Shown: positions 8,565 to 17,408 of the stretch, piece by piece | Numbering within the stretch: the first letter of the stretch is position 1 | Layout: each line of letters starts with the position of its first letter | NCBI GenBank assembly: GCA_027317105.1 | Contig: DAHVFH010000201.1 | Coordinates: 1-35,443 of the forward strand | Reading direction: 5' to 3' | DNA length: 35,443 nt | Source: Cytophagales bacterium | Lineage (GTDB): Bacteria > Bacteroidota > Bacteroidia > Cytophagales > Cyclobacteriaceae | Notes under the pieces: model-generated | What the model was told of the DNA's origin: nothing | Seen by the model: only the letters and a program-made list of their open reading frames with translations | Database searches by the model: none | Translations under genes and position numbers: made by a program

Positions 8565-10088
8565 ATGAAAACTAAAGCAAATTCAACCCGAATAGTCTTT
8601 TTGTCCTTATTTCTAACACAAAGTGTTTTCACTTTTTCTCAGTCTTATCAAGATAGCCTTAGAAAAGATGACGAGGATATTATTTCATCCATTGCTCCGT
8701 ATCCACCCGATGTTCGCAATTCCATTCTCGATGTGTCGCAATATTCCCAGGTCTTGGTTAAGATAGAGCGTATCCAATCACGTACCAGTCAATCTTTTCA
8801 AGATTTGTTGTCCTCATATTCCCGGCCGGATCAGGAAAAATTTTATGAGCTAGCGCGCTATCCTGATTTAATTCATCAGTTAGTAAGTGGTGCACCACAA
8901 ACTTTGGAAGAGGTAAAGCCAACATTGACCAAATACCCACAAGAAGTAAGCACAGCAGTTAGTGCGCTATTTCCAATGCACTTGGCCGATTTGGCGGACA
9001 TGGACAAAACGTACCAATCCTCGCAGAAGACCTTGGACAATATAATCAGAGATTTGCCCAGCGATGCGCAGGCGGATTTCAGAAAAGTAATTGGTATGCC
9101 TCAGGTGATGTCCTTGCTTACCGATCGTATTGATTTGGCAGTGAGCCTTGGCGATGCCTATAAAAATGACCCACAAGGCACGAAGCAAAAAATCGATTCG
9201 TTGAGCGACCAGATCAATGCCCAAAATCAAAAGGACCTGGAGGACTACAAGCAACAGGTAGCCAGCGATCCTAAAATGCAGGAGGAAATGAAAAAATCAG
9301 CTCAGGATTTTGCGGATAGTTATTCAGCTAATGACAGTACTCAAGGCCCTTCTGATTCGGTTTTAAACCAAAACAAATACCGGCAACAGGATCAACAACC
9401 TCAGGTGGTTAATAACTACAATTATTATGGAGGCTCAAATTATAATACCAACCCCTATCCGTATTGGTTTGGTTACCCAACTTGGTACAGTTCCCCGATG
9501 TGGTATCCACAACCGTTGTATTATCATACCGGCTTTTATATTGGCGCAGGTGGTGCAATTGTAGTGCTTGGCCTGCCATCTCGGGCTTATTCCAACTGGT
9601 TTTTCAATTATGGTTATCATCGCTATCCACGCTACTATCGCTATTGTAATACGTATTATAATATCCATTCAAACTACGTAAATCGTGTGAACGCGAATGT
9701 GTATCGCGGTTTTAATTCAAACCTTAACCGACATTTTGCAAGGGTCAATCGGGAAAATGCCATGCGAAACGCAAATATTAACCGTAATACAAATGTAAAC
9801 CGCAATGTGAACGTGAACAGGAACGCGAACCGTAATATGAATGCAAATGGTAATATGAACGTTAACCGTTCAGGAAACTTTAACCGACCTGCCCAGGTTA
9901 ATCAAAATAATTTCCGTAATTCGATCAACGCCAATAATGTAAACCGACAAGGATTTTCTCACTTTCATGCCACTGAATTCCACCAACAGAATTGGGGTAA
10001 TGTGGGCGTTGGTTTCCGTTCTGGCGGAGGTGGCTTCGGTGGGGGAGGTGGATTTCGATCTGGGGGCGGTGGACGAGGAAGACATTGA
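8565..10088 (+). CDS. Exported Asn/Gly-rich hypothetical protein (DUF3300-like N-terminus, uncertain)
   Basis: 507 residues from ATG 8565. An earlier in-frame ATG at 8523 would put 14 polar and Cys residues before the signal peptide, so it is rejected. The signal peptide runs to about TFSQS. Residues about 20-250 are alpha-helical, with the repeated short pattern 'YP..' (IAPYPPDVR, RYPDLIHQL, TKYPQEV), reminiscent of DUF3300 proteins; this match is from memory and weak. A Tyr/Trp/Pro-rich segment follows, including YPYWFGYPTWYSSPMWYP, then a short hydrophobic strand (YIGAGGAIVVLGLP), an Asn/Arg repeat tract (about 400-470) and a Gly/Ser/Arg tail ending GGGRGRH. It heads a three-gene run of envelope proteins. 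Function unknown; the low-complexity half suggests a surface or matrix role. Confidence 0.8.
   Translation: MKTKANSTRIVFLSLFLTQSVFTFSQSYQDSLRKDDEDIISSIAPYPPDVRNSILDVSQYSQVLVKIERIQSRTSQSFQDLLSSYSRPDQEKFYELARYPDLIHQLVSGAPQTLEEVKPTLTKYPQEVSTAVSALFPMHLADLADMDKTYQSSQKTLDNIIRDLPSDAQADFRKVIGMPQVMSLLTDRIDLAVSLGDAYKNDPQGTKQKIDSLSDQINAQNQKDLEDYKQQVASDPKMQEEMKKSAQDFADSYSANDSTQGPSDSVLNQNKYRQQDQQPQVVNNYNYYGGSNYNTNPYPYWFGYPTWYSSPMWYPQPLYYHTGFYIGAGGAIVVLGLPSRAYSNWFFNYGYHRYPRYYRYCNTYYNIHSNYVNRVNANVYRGFNSNLNRHFARVNRENAMRNANINRNTNVNRNVNVNRNANRNMNANGNMNVNRSGNFNRPAQVNQNNFRNSINANNVNRQGFSHFHATEFHQQNWGNVGVGFRSGGGGFGGGGGFRSGGGGRGRH
9768..9872. repeat. Degenerate Asn-Arg/Asn-Val coding repeat
   Basis: The coding strand repeats units such as aaccgtaat and aatgtgaac, giving NINRNTNVNRNVNVNRN and similar stretches within the exported protein at 8565-10088. 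The repeat has diverged at third positions, so it has been selected as protein and not freshly amplified DNA. Confidence 0.75.
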
Positions 10089-10133
10089 ACCAAAAATTAA
10101 AGTGTTATTATTCTTTTAAAATATTTAGAAAAA

Positions 10134-10808
10134 ATGAAAAAGAGTCTTTTCCTGATCGGGGTTGTTTTATTTCTTTTCATGGGATGCGAACCGAAACCCT
10201 CCTTAAGCAAATTAACCCAACATCTTGTTGTCTCCACCAACTATGACAACGCCAATGGATTTTCAAAATATCAATACAGCTCTTATTATTTACCATTGGA
10301 TACCCTGAGTTATTTCAACAATCAGGATAAAGTGGCTGCAGATACGCTGCAATGCTTGAATTGTTCAGGAAACAACAGCCAATTGGGCTCTTATGCACAG
10401 GCTATAACCACACAAGTAAAAAGTAAATTGGATTCATTGGGGTTCTCTCAAATTAGCAGTATAAAACAAAATCCGGATATTAAGGTGTATGTATTTATTA
10501 TAGAGAATGTAAATATTTCCCAATCATTAGCGTACAATCCTTACGGTTACGGCTACGGGGGCTATGGGGGCTACGGTTATGGTGGTTACGGTGGTTACGG
10601 TTACGGTGGGTATTACCCAACGGTAAGTGTTTCTGATCAGGCTGATTTATATATCGAAATCTTTGATTTAAAGCACCCGTATAACGGCAAACCCAATCCT
10701 ATATGGCTGTGCGATATTGGTGACCTTGTATCTTCTCCAAATGTATATTCGTTGACAATACCGGCAATCAACCAGGCCTTCAAACAATCAACCTACATCA
10801 AGAAATAA
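10134..10808 (+). CDS. DUF4136-type lipoprotein with Gly-Tyr repeat insert
   Basis: 224 residues. The signal peptide MKKSLFLIGVVLFLFMGC has the lipobox FMGC, so a lipid-anchored envelope protein is likely. The flanks fit DUF4136: a VVSTNYDNAN.. SKYQYSSYY segment at the start, a helix ITTQVKSKLDSLGF, then a strand containing PDIKVYVFI, and a C-terminal IWLCDIGDLV...INQAFKQ. Between the halves sits a 20-odd-residue Gly-Tyr run starting YGYGYGGYGG. Function is unknown. It lies 45 bases after the Asn/Gly-rich gene and 4 bases before the beta-barrel gene, so the three are probably one transcript. Confidence 0.8.
   Translation: MKKSLFLIGVVLFLFMGCEPKPSLSKLTQHLVVSTNYDNANGFSKYQYSSYYLPLDTLSYFNNQDKVAADTLQCLNCSGNNSQLGSYAQAITTQVKSKLDSLGFSQISSIKQNPDIKVYVFIIENVNISQSLAYNPYGYGYGGYGGYGYGGYGGYGYGGYYPTVSVSDQADLYIEIFDLKHPYNGKPNPIWLCDIGDLVSSPNVYSLTIPAINQAFKQSTYIKK
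10542..10616. repeat. Gly-Tyr codon tandem tract
   Basis: Tandem ggttacggt-type units encode a GYGGYGYGG run inside the DUF4136-type lipoprotein. Third positions vary between units (ggc/ggg/ggt), pointing to an older expansion maintained as protein. Confidence 0.8.
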
Positions 10809-10812
10809 CGTA

Positions 10813-11529
10813 ATGAAGAAATTATTTTTAATAGCATTTTTTAGCATTGGTTTTGGCGCAAGCATCCGGGCTCAGTATTATTATGATCGTTCGAAAAACC
10901 CAGACAAAATTCCTGCACAACCTAATAAGCCCCAAAATCAGCCAATTAAGACACCTCGTAATTATGGGGAGTACAGTAAGTTCTTTTTCGCCTCTTGGGA
11001 TGGAAACAAGCCGATGTCCAACACAAGTTTTATTGACAAATTTAGCGGGCTAGGCACTCGCATTGGCTTTCGTAAAAGACTCAATAGCGAGGATAAGTTC
11101 TGGGTCGGTGGCGATTTTAGCTGGGCTGTTTACAATCAATATGTTCCTTACCAGACCTATACAAGTGGAACACAGTCTGTTTCAACAGACATGTATAATT
11201 ATTCCTACAACTATGGAGTAACTGTTAACATTGATTATTTTTTCTTTCCAATGGATAAGTTATTTGTGCCCTACTTAGGTTTTGGCGTTGGCGTGGCGTA
11301 TGACAAATTCAATCAGTTTTATAATATCTATGGCAACTCACCAAAAGCTTCATGGGGTCTGTTGGTGAGGCCAGAAGCAGGTTTTTTAGTAGGGTTTAAG
11401 AAGAACTCAGGCTGGCGCATCAAGGCAGCTGCACATTTTGACTATGCATCCAATACAAACAGCACATATGGATATAAAAATTTTATCAATACAGGCGTTC
11501 AGATTGGGGTAGTGAGAATGCTCTGGTAA
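10813..11529 (+). CDS. Outer-membrane beta-barrel protein (hypothetical)
   Basis: 238 residues with a signal peptide (MKKLFLIAFFSIGFG...RAQ, cut after AQ). After a Pro/Asn/Lys-rich linker, alternating strands rich in Tyr, Phe and Gly follow, for example KFWVGGDFSWAVYNQY, VTVNIDYFFFPMDKLFVPYLG, FGVGVAYDKF and WGLLVRPEAGFLVGFKKNSG. It ends in an aromatic residue (VVRMLW), as outer-membrane barrels do. The pattern fits a small OmpW/OprF-like eight-stranded barrel, though no specific family is recognised. It follows the DUF4136-type lipoprotein by 4 bases, and its stop overlaps the start of the guaA promoter region. Confidence 0.8.
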   Translation: MKKLFLIAFFSIGFGASIRAQYYYDRSKNPDKIPAQPNKPQNQPIKTPRNYGEYSKFFFASWDGNKPMSNTSFIDKFSGLGTRIGFRKRLNSEDKFWVGGDFSWAVYNQYVPYQTYTSGTQSVSTDMYNYSYNYGVTVNIDYFFFPMDKLFVPYLGFGVGVAYDKFNQFYNIYGNSPKASWGLLVRPEAGFLVGFKKNSGWRIKAAAHFDYASNTNSTYGYKNFINTGVQIGVVRMLW

Positions 11530-11538
11530 TTTTGTTTA

Positions 11539-11568
11539 TTGTTCTCTGGGATTAACCGTTTATTTTTG
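11539..11568 (+). promoter_or_regulatory. Bacteroidota-type promoter of guaA, almost touching the start codon
   Basis: TTG at 11539-11541, a 19-nt spacer and TATTTTTG at 11561-11568 match the Bacteroidota sigma-A pattern (TTG-N17-23-TAnnTTTG). Transcription should start about 5-7 nt after the box, near 11573. The guaA ATG is at 11572, so the mRNA would be leaderless or nearly so. Confidence 0.7.
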
Positions 11569-11571
11569 CGA

Positions 11572-13098
11572 ATGCCAGAGCAAATCCTGATCCTTGATTT
11601 CGGATCGCAGTTTACCCAATTGATCGCCCGGAGGGTGCGCGAACTTAATGTGTATTGCGAAATCCACCCTTTTAACCACCTTCCCCCGCTTCATGCGGGC
11701 ATTAAAGGAGTGATCCTTTCCGGAAGCCCATGTTCTGTGCGCGATGCCGGAGCTCCTGATGTTGATCTTAGTCAATTTGGTGATGTTCCCGTGCTTGGCG
11801 TGTGTTATGGCGCCCAATTGATAGCCCATCAACGAGGGGGCACAGTTTCCCCTTCCCAAATGCGGGAGTACGGTAGGGCAAAACTCTCCAGCGTAGATCA
11901 CCATAGTGAATTGCTCAAAGAAATTTCAATTGATTCCCAAGTGTGGATGTCGCACGCAGACACCATCGTTTCTGTACCCGATAATTTTGAAATCACTGCA
12001 AGTACCAACTCGGTCAAAATTGCCGCATACAAAATAAGGAACGAGCAGATCTACGGAATTCAGTTTCACCCTGAAGTGACGCATACCCTTGAGGGGAAAA
12101 ATCTGCTCCGTAATTTTGTGGTTCATATCTGTGGTTGCGCCCAAGATTGGACGCCCGACCAATTTGTCGAAACAACCATAAAAGATTTAAAAAATAAATT
12201 AGGGAATGATAAAGTGGTGATGGCACTTTCCGGTGGGGTCGACTCCACCGTGGCGGCAACACTCATCCACAAAGCCATTGGTAAAAACCTGTACTGCATT
12301 TTCGTGGATAACGGACTTCTTCGTAAAGGGGAGTTTGAGCAAGTGCTTGTGTCTTATGAAGGAATGGGGTTGAATATCAAAGGCATTGATGCCAAGCAGA
12401 AATTTTATTCCGCCTTAGCCGGATTGTCAGAACCGGAAGCAAAGCGTAAAGCGATAGGAAAGACATTTATTGATGTGTTTGATGAAGAGTCGCACAAGAT
12501 CAGCGATGTAAAATGGCTCGGCCAGGGAACCATCTATCCTGATGTGATCGAATCGGTTTCCATTAAAGGACCATCGGCTACCATCAAATCGCATCATAAT
12601 GTAGGCGGCCTTCCCGCTAAAATGAACTTGAAAGTTGTTGAGCCATTGAATACTTTATTTAAAGACGAGGTTCGTTTGGTAGGAAAAACACTTCATATTG
12701 ATCCGACTATTTTAGGGCGCCACCCGTTCCCTGGTCCTGGACTTGGAATCCGTATTTTGGGCGATATTTCGCCCGACAAAGTAGCTGTGCTGCAAGAGGC
12801 CGATCAGATTTTTATCAATGCCTTGCGAAAGCATAATTTGTATGACAAAGTCTGGCAGGCCGGAGTGGTGCTTTTACCAATTCATTCGGTGGGTGTGATG
12901 GGCGATGAGCGCACGTACGAAAAAGTTGTGGCCTTACGAGCCGTGATGAGTGTAGATGGCATGACGGCCGATTGGGTACATTTGCCCCATGAGTTTTTGA
13001 GCGAAGTTTCGTCTGATATTATTAATAAAGTAAAAGGCATTAATCGCGTGGTCTATGACATTAGTTCAAAGCCACCCGCTACCATTGAATGGGAATGA
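11572..13098 (+). CDS. guaA: GMP synthase (glutamine-hydrolysing)
   Basis: Converts XMP to GMP using ATP and glutamine. 508 residues from ATG 11572, full length. The start is fixed by the family N-terminus QILILDFGSQFTQLIARRVR, which leaves no room for a later start; an upstream in-frame codon at 11539 would lie within the promoter. Seen: class I glutamine amidotransferase with Cys about 78 in GVCYGAQL and the His/Glu pair in QFHPEVTHT; the ATP-pyrophosphatase loop LSGGVDST; and the C-terminal dimerisation domain with GRHPFPGPGLGIRILG and the end KPPATIEWE. The stop overlaps the ATG of the next gene (ATGA at 13095-13098). Confidence 0.97.
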   Translation: MPEQILILDFGSQFTQLIARRVRELNVYCEIHPFNHLPPLHAGIKGVILSGSPCSVRDAGAPDVDLSQFGDVPVLGVCYGAQLIAHQRGGTVSPSQMREYGRAKLSSVDHHSELLKEISIDSQVWMSHADTIVSVPDNFEITASTNSVKIAAYKIRNEQIYGIQFHPEVTHTLEGKNLLRNFVVHICGCAQDWTPDQFVETTIKDLKNKLGNDKVVMALSGGVDSTVAATLIHKAIGKNLYCIFVDNGLLRKGEFEQVLVSYEGMGLNIKGIDAKQKFYSALAGLSEPEAKRKAIGKTFIDVFDEESHKISDVKWLGQGTIYPDVIESVSIKGPSATIKSHHNVGGLPAKMNLKVVEPLNTLFKDEVRLVGKTLHIDPTILGRHPFPGPGLGIRILGDISPDKVAVLQEADQIFINALRKHNLYDKVWQAGVVLLPIHSVGVMGDERTYEKVVALRAVMSVDGMTADWVHLPHEFLSEVSSDIINKVKGINRVVYDISSKPPATIEWE

Positions 13099-14909
13099 AA
13101 AATCAATTCAAAATTCAATCCCGAAATTTATTGGGATCAAAATTCAAAATTGAACGAAATCGTTTCAATCCAGCACGCCCTATTTGGAATTTGAAATTTT
13201 GGATTTTGAATACTTTATTTCTCTGCCTCCTGTCCTTTTCTTCCCTTTCCGCCCAAGACTTCAAGCGAGAGTATAGAAAAGCGAAGGAACTTTATAATGA
13301 GGAAGATTATAGCAAGGCGATGGATGCCTTCAAGGCATTGATGATTTATGACCGCAACAATCCTTACCCCGAATATGCCTGCTTTTATTATGCTTTATCG
13401 GCTCAGCAACTGGGGTTTACTACCTTGGCGAAGGAAATGTTCATGCAAACAAGAAAGATTTATTCGAACTGGGATCAGGTAGATGAAGTAAATTATTGGC
13501 TTGTTAAAATTAATCTCGATCAGCTCGAATATTTCCAAGCCTGGCAATTGGCGCGGGAAATAAAGAATCAAGAATTAAAACCAGAAATTAGTATTTTAAA
13601 GGCCAATGCACTCTTAAAAGTGACGGACGTAGAGACCTTGAAAATGCTACTGGAAGAAAACCCGCACGATGAACAAATTTCATTTGCTTTGGCCAAAGCC
13701 ATCGGCAGCGAAAGGGAGATGGAGGATTCAACCTTATTGGATTCACTAGCCGCTGAATTTAATTGGGAGGCAAAAGATTTTATTTCCAATGACGCACTCA
13801 GGCCAGTTTTCAAAGATCAATACCGCATCGCCTTGATGCTGCCCTTAAGCACCAGCACATTGGACGCAGGCCCAGGGAAAAAGAAAAGTCAACCGGTTCT
13901 AGACCTCTATCAGGGAATGAAACTGGCGGCTGATTCACTCGCCAACGAGGGTATTGTACTTCAACTTTTGGCTTATGATACCGATCATGATCCCGATTCC
14001 ATCAAAAAATTATTAAAAGAAAAGGAATTGAAAAGTGTGGACTTGATTGTTGGGCCACTCTTTCCAGAAGACACCAAACCGATTCAAGAGTTTTCGGAAT
14101 TGAATAAAATTAATTTGGTCGCCAATCCGTTGTCAAACAATACCGATTTCCTTGGGGAAAATCCTTTTGCTTTGCTTTATCAACCGAGCTATGCTACGTT
14201 GGGCGAGAAATCCGCTGAAAAGTTTGCGCCCACGTTGGCGAATAAAAATTGCTTTGTTTTTTATGGGGAAAAGCCAACAGATTCTGTGATGGCCTTTAAC
14301 TTTATTCGGACAGCCACCAATCTGGGATTAAAAATTGTTTATACCCGCGAGATCATTGGCGAATCATCGGGTGAAATTTTGGAAACGTTGGCCACTCCTA
14401 CTGAGTTTGACGAATGGAAAAACCCACTGCAATTCAAATTAAAACGGGATTCAATCGGAAGTATTTTTGTGGCCTCTGATAATCCCTTGATTTATACGAA
14501 AGTGATCAATAGCATGGAGACCCGAGGCGATTCCGTTTTAGTAATAGGCCAAGAGAATTGGTTGGAAGACAACTCAATTGATCTTTCAAAATTTGAAAAG
14601 ATAAAGGTTGCTTTTGCGGCCCCTAATTTTCCATTCGTTGCTGACAAGCCTTATTTTCGGTTCAGAAATAAATTTTTACAGGCGCACGGAACGTTGCCCA
14701 GCGCGTATGCCCAGCGCGGCTATGAATTTATAATGGTAATGGGTCAGGCTTTTAAGAATTTTGGAGTACACTTTCAGGAGGGATTGATGACCTCAAAAGT
14801 TTCGGGTGTACTGACTTCCGGATATCAAATGCTGCCCACGCATGACAATGGGATAGTGCCTTTTATTTCCTTTCAGAAAGGAAGGTTAGAAGCTATAAAT
14901 AAGCCTTAA
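13095..14909 (+). CDS. Exported TPR plus type-1 periplasmic-binding-fold protein
   Basis: About 604 residues. ATG 13095 overlaps the guaA stop; ATG 13089 is two codons earlier. Another possible start is TTG 13191, just before the hydrophobic core KFWILNTLFLCLLSFSSLSAQ, a good signal peptide cut after SAQ. After it comes a helical TPR-like region (about 50-220; KAKELYNEEDYSKAMDAFKA is a typical unit), then a type-1 periplasmic binding fold (about 240-600; RIALMLPLSTS, YQGMKLAADSL, VDLIVGPLFPED, NCFVFYGEKPTDSV). The layout resembles LpoA/branched-chain amino-acid binding proteins of Bacteroidota, so a role in envelope metabolism or ligand binding is possible but unproven. The first 30-odd codons lie in an inverted-repeat element (13106-13211). 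Confidence 0.85.
   Translation: MKNQFKIQSRNLLGSKFKIERNRFNPARPIWNLKFWILNTLFLCLLSFSSLSAQDFKREYRKAKELYNEEDYSKAMDAFKALMIYDRNNPYPEYACFYYALSAQQLGFTTLAKEMFMQTRKIYSNWDQVDEVNYWLVKINLDQLEYFQAWQLAREIKNQELKPEISILKANALLKVTDVETLKMLLEENPHDEQISFALAKAIGSEREMEDSTLLDSLAAEFNWEAKDFISNDALRPVFKDQYRIALMLPLSTSTLDAGPGKKKSQPVLDLYQGMKLAADSLANEGIVLQLLAYDTDHDPDSIKKLLKEKELKSVDLIVGPLFPEDTKPIQEFSELNKINLVANPLSNNTDFLGENPFALLYQPSYATLGEKSAEKFAPTLANKNCFVFYGEKPTDSVMAFNFIRTATNLGLKIVYTREIIGESSGEILETLATPTEFDEWKNPLQFKLKRDSIGSIFVASDNPLIYTKVINSMETRGDSVLVIGQENWLEDNSIDLSKFEKIKVAFAAPNFPFVADKPYFRFRNKFLQAHGTLPSAYAQRGYEFIMVMGQAFKNFGVHFQEGLMTSKVSGVLTSGYQMLPTHDNGIVPFISFQKGRLEAINKP
13106..13211. repeat. MITE-like element with 13-bp terminal inverted repeats at a gene start
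   Basis: ATTCAAAATTCAA at 13106-13118 pairs with TTGGATTTTGAAT at 13199-13211 (12 of 13 bases complementary). Inside are another CAAAATTCAAAATTG (about 13138-13152) and an ATCCC...GGGAT pair (13118-13137). The element carries no gene of its own. It lies between the guaA stop and the signal-peptide core of the next gene and is open in that gene's frame. Confidence 0.6.
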
Positions 14910-15009
14910 TGTCGTGTTTTATTCCGTTTTCTCTGAAATCCTTACACAAGAAGCAGGCTCATTAGGGTTTTGATTAACTTACCGTTTAAAATGTACTATT
15001 TTTAGCCCT

Positions 15010-16104
15010 ATGAAGTTTCTTTTTGCCTTGTTTGCGTATCGAGTCAACATGCAGGTAGTTACTCTATTTTCGTTGTTTTTGTTAATTGTACCCGCGGTGG
15101 TAAAAGCGCAAACTCAAAAGGAAAAACCTGCTGTTACTTTCGAGGAGCTTTATGATGAGCCCTTTTCCATCAACAAATTGTTTATTGGTTTTCAACCCTT
15201 GTATGGCGAGCTGTTTGCCACTAATCCGAACGCAGGGTTTGGCATCGAAGCCAGCTATTTCCATAAAGATAAGTTTGACTTGAAGGCCAGCTTTAGAAAA
15301 ACCTATAGCAGTGGATTTTTTGATTACAATCGTGATGCCGAACTCAAAAGTCAGAACCTATCCATACCGGGCTCAGCCGTTTCGGGCAAACCTCAAATAT
15401 TCAATTACTTTGAAATCGGAGGGACTTATCACATTAAAGACTTTGACCAGGATTCTAAAACAACCATGGTGCTTTATAAAAAGAGCTTTAAAGGAGATCG
15501 TTGGGCCGCTACCGTTCCATTGCATGCGGAGATCCCTTGCAAGGTCCGGAAGATTTATGGCGTGCGCCTGGGGACAATATTCTGGAAGAGTACTGCGGAT
15601 CTTAATCGTGCCTTGAGCAAGCAAGGGATGACCAATAATAATCTGGTAACGGCTACAGGAAAAAAATTGCCGGACACCTATCAAGATCAATATGGACAAA
15701 CAAAGCAATTAAATGCTTTTGGCAATATCCAATCAGCCGATATTTATTTAGGCGGCTCTATGTCATGGATCAGAAATGTGGCCGTAAGCTTTGATAAATA
15801 TGATGATGGTGTTGATGATGGCTTAATGACTGTTTTCTTTGATATTATGGTTGCCCCTTCTTTCAACCTTGATCCACTTATGTATAATGGGGAAAGCTAT
15901 TCAACGAAAGCTTTGAAAACCCACATGCTCGGCATGCGGGCTGGTATCGATGGAAAATTCAACCGCACCCTCGGCTGGTCGTATGGAGGAGAACTTGGCT
16001 ACCGTCCAAGTTTAGTAGGCCAAGGTTTTTACGCGATGTTCAAAATTGCCTTCCCACTGTACAGCACCAACCTCGACTATAAAGTAGAGTCATTCGGCAA
16101 GTAA
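15010..16104 (+). CDS. Hypothetical exported protein, possible outer-membrane barrel
   Basis: 364 residues. A hydrophobic segment ends in VKAQ, a likely signal-peptide cleavage site. The start is uncertain: ATG 15010 gives a 34-residue leader with Lys/Arg, while ATG 15049 gives a shorter, uncharged one. A TATTTTTA box (14997-15004) lies immediately before 15010, which would favour the later ATG unless the mRNA is leaderless. The mature part has many alternating aromatic strands (NAGFGIEASYFHKDKFDLKA, FNYFEIGGTYHI, YGGELGYRPSLVGQGFYAMF), consistent with a beta barrel. No family recognised. It lies 9 bases upstream of hutI, but functional linkage to histidine degradation is not implied. Confidence 0.75.
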   Translation: MKFLFALFAYRVNMQVVTLFSLFLLIVPAVVKAQTQKEKPAVTFEELYDEPFSINKLFIGFQPLYGELFATNPNAGFGIEASYFHKDKFDLKASFRKTYSSGFFDYNRDAELKSQNLSIPGSAVSGKPQIFNYFEIGGTYHIKDFDQDSKTTMVLYKKSFKGDRWAATVPLHAEIPCKVRKIYGVRLGTIFWKSTADLNRALSKQGMTNNNLVTATGKKLPDTYQDQYGQTKQLNAFGNIQSADIYLGGSMSWIRNVAVSFDKYDDGVDDGLMTVFFDIMVAPSFNLDPLMYNGESYSTKALKTHMLGMRAGIDGKFNRTLGWSYGGELGYRPSLVGQGFYAMFKIAFPLYSTNLDYKVESFGK

Positions 16105-16113
16105 ATTTTTTTC

Positions 16114-17355
16114 ATGGCCAATGATATCCTTATTACCAATATCAAAGGCCTTGCTCAGGTAAGGGAAATTTCACCTACGTTTCTTTCAGGAGCAGCCATG
16201 GGTGATTTACCCGTTATTTCAAATTCTTATCTTTTGATTTCGGATGGTCTCATTGCTGATTATGGCAAAATGGAAAATGTCCCATCGATCCACGCTAAAG
16301 AGATCATTGACGCTTCGGGCAGATTTGTCTTTCCCAGTTTTGTTGATTCCCACACCCATTTGGTTTTTGCCGCTAGCCGCGAAGAAGAATTCGTGATGAA
16401 GATAAGGGGGGCGAGCTATGCGGAAATTGCAGCCAAAGGCGGAGGGATATTAAATTCAGCCAAGAAATTGCGCGCGACTTCAGAAGATGAACTTTTTGAA
16501 AACGCATTGGAACGAGCCAAAGAAATTATTCAATTGGGTACAGGGGCTGTGGAGATAAAAAGTGGCTATGGGCTGACGGTGAAAGACGAGTTGAAAATGT
16601 TGCGGGTGGCCAAGCGAATAGGAAAGTTGACACCCCTTACGGTGAAGACTACTTTTTTGGGTGCTCATGCCGTGCCTGCTGAAATGAAGAAAGCCGAGTA
16701 TATTAAGTTGATTATTGAGGAAATGCTTCCGGCTGTTGCCGAAGAAAATTTAGCAGATTATATTGATGTCTTCTGCGAAGAGGGTTTTTTTTCACCCGAG
16801 GAGACTGAACGAATTGTGATGGAAGGAAAAAAGCAGGGCATGAAACCACGCATCCATGCCAACCAACTTCACCGATCTGGTGGTGTGCAAGTGGGTGTAA
16901 AAACAAACGCCATGAGCGTTGACCACTTAGAAAATATTGGAGAGGAAGAAATCCAAATACTCAAGAACACTAAAACAATGCCTACGGTACTACCTGGAGC
17001 AGCGTTTTTTTTGAATCTTCCTTTTCCTCCGTCACGAAAAATGATTGATGAGGGCTTGCCGATTGCCATTGCCAGCGATTACAATCCGGGCAGTTCGCCA
17101 ACCGGTAATATGCAGTTAATGATTTCTATGGCTTGCATTAAAATGAAAATGACACCGGAAGAAGTTTTTAATGCCGCCACCGTAAATACCGCTTATGCCA
17201 TTGACCTTGCCCAAACCCATGGAAGTATTACCCGAGGTAAAGTCGCCAATGTTTTTGTCACTAAGCCGGCTCCTTCCATCGCCTATCTGCCCTACCATTT
17301 TGGAAATAACTTTATTGAAAGGGTTATATTGAATGGAAAAATTATTGAACATTGA
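16114..17355 (+). CDS. hutI: Imidazolonepropionase HutI
   Basis: Amidohydrolase that opens 4-imidazolone-5-propanoate to N-formimino-L-glutamate, third step of histidine degradation. 413 residues, standard length. Seen: the metal-binding DSHTH at 78-82 followed by LVFAASREEEF, typical of HutI; KGGGILNSAKKLRATSEDEL; GTGAVEIKSGYGL; TFLGAHAVP; the later metal/catalytic region IHANQLHRSGGVQ, VDHLENI; and ASDYNPGSSPTGNMQLMISM. Other hut genes are absent from the window, so the pathway must be completed elsewhere. The upstream gene ends 9 bases before, suggesting co-transcription. Confidence 0.96.
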   Translation: MANDILITNIKGLAQVREISPTFLSGAAMGDLPVISNSYLLISDGLIADYGKMENVPSIHAKEIIDASGRFVFPSFVDSHTHLVFAASREEEFVMKIRGASYAEIAAKGGGILNSAKKLRATSEDELFENALERAKEIIQLGTGAVEIKSGYGLTVKDELKMLRVAKRIGKLTPLTVKTTFLGAHAVPAEMKKAEYIKLIIEEMLPAVAEENLADYIDVFCEEGFFSPEETERIVMEGKKQGMKPRIHANQLHRSGGVQVGVKTNAMSVDHLENIGEEEIQILKNTKTMPTVLPGAAFFLNLPFPPSRKMIDEGLPIAIASDYNPGSSPTGNMQLMISMACIKMKMTPEEVFNAATVNTAYAIDLAQTHGSITRGKVANVFVTKPAPSIAYLPYHFGNNFIERVILNGKIIEH

Positions 17356-17408
17356 AAGAAGGAAATAAACTTCGCACTTAAATAGTTAGCGAAATAAAAA
17401 CGCTCTGC

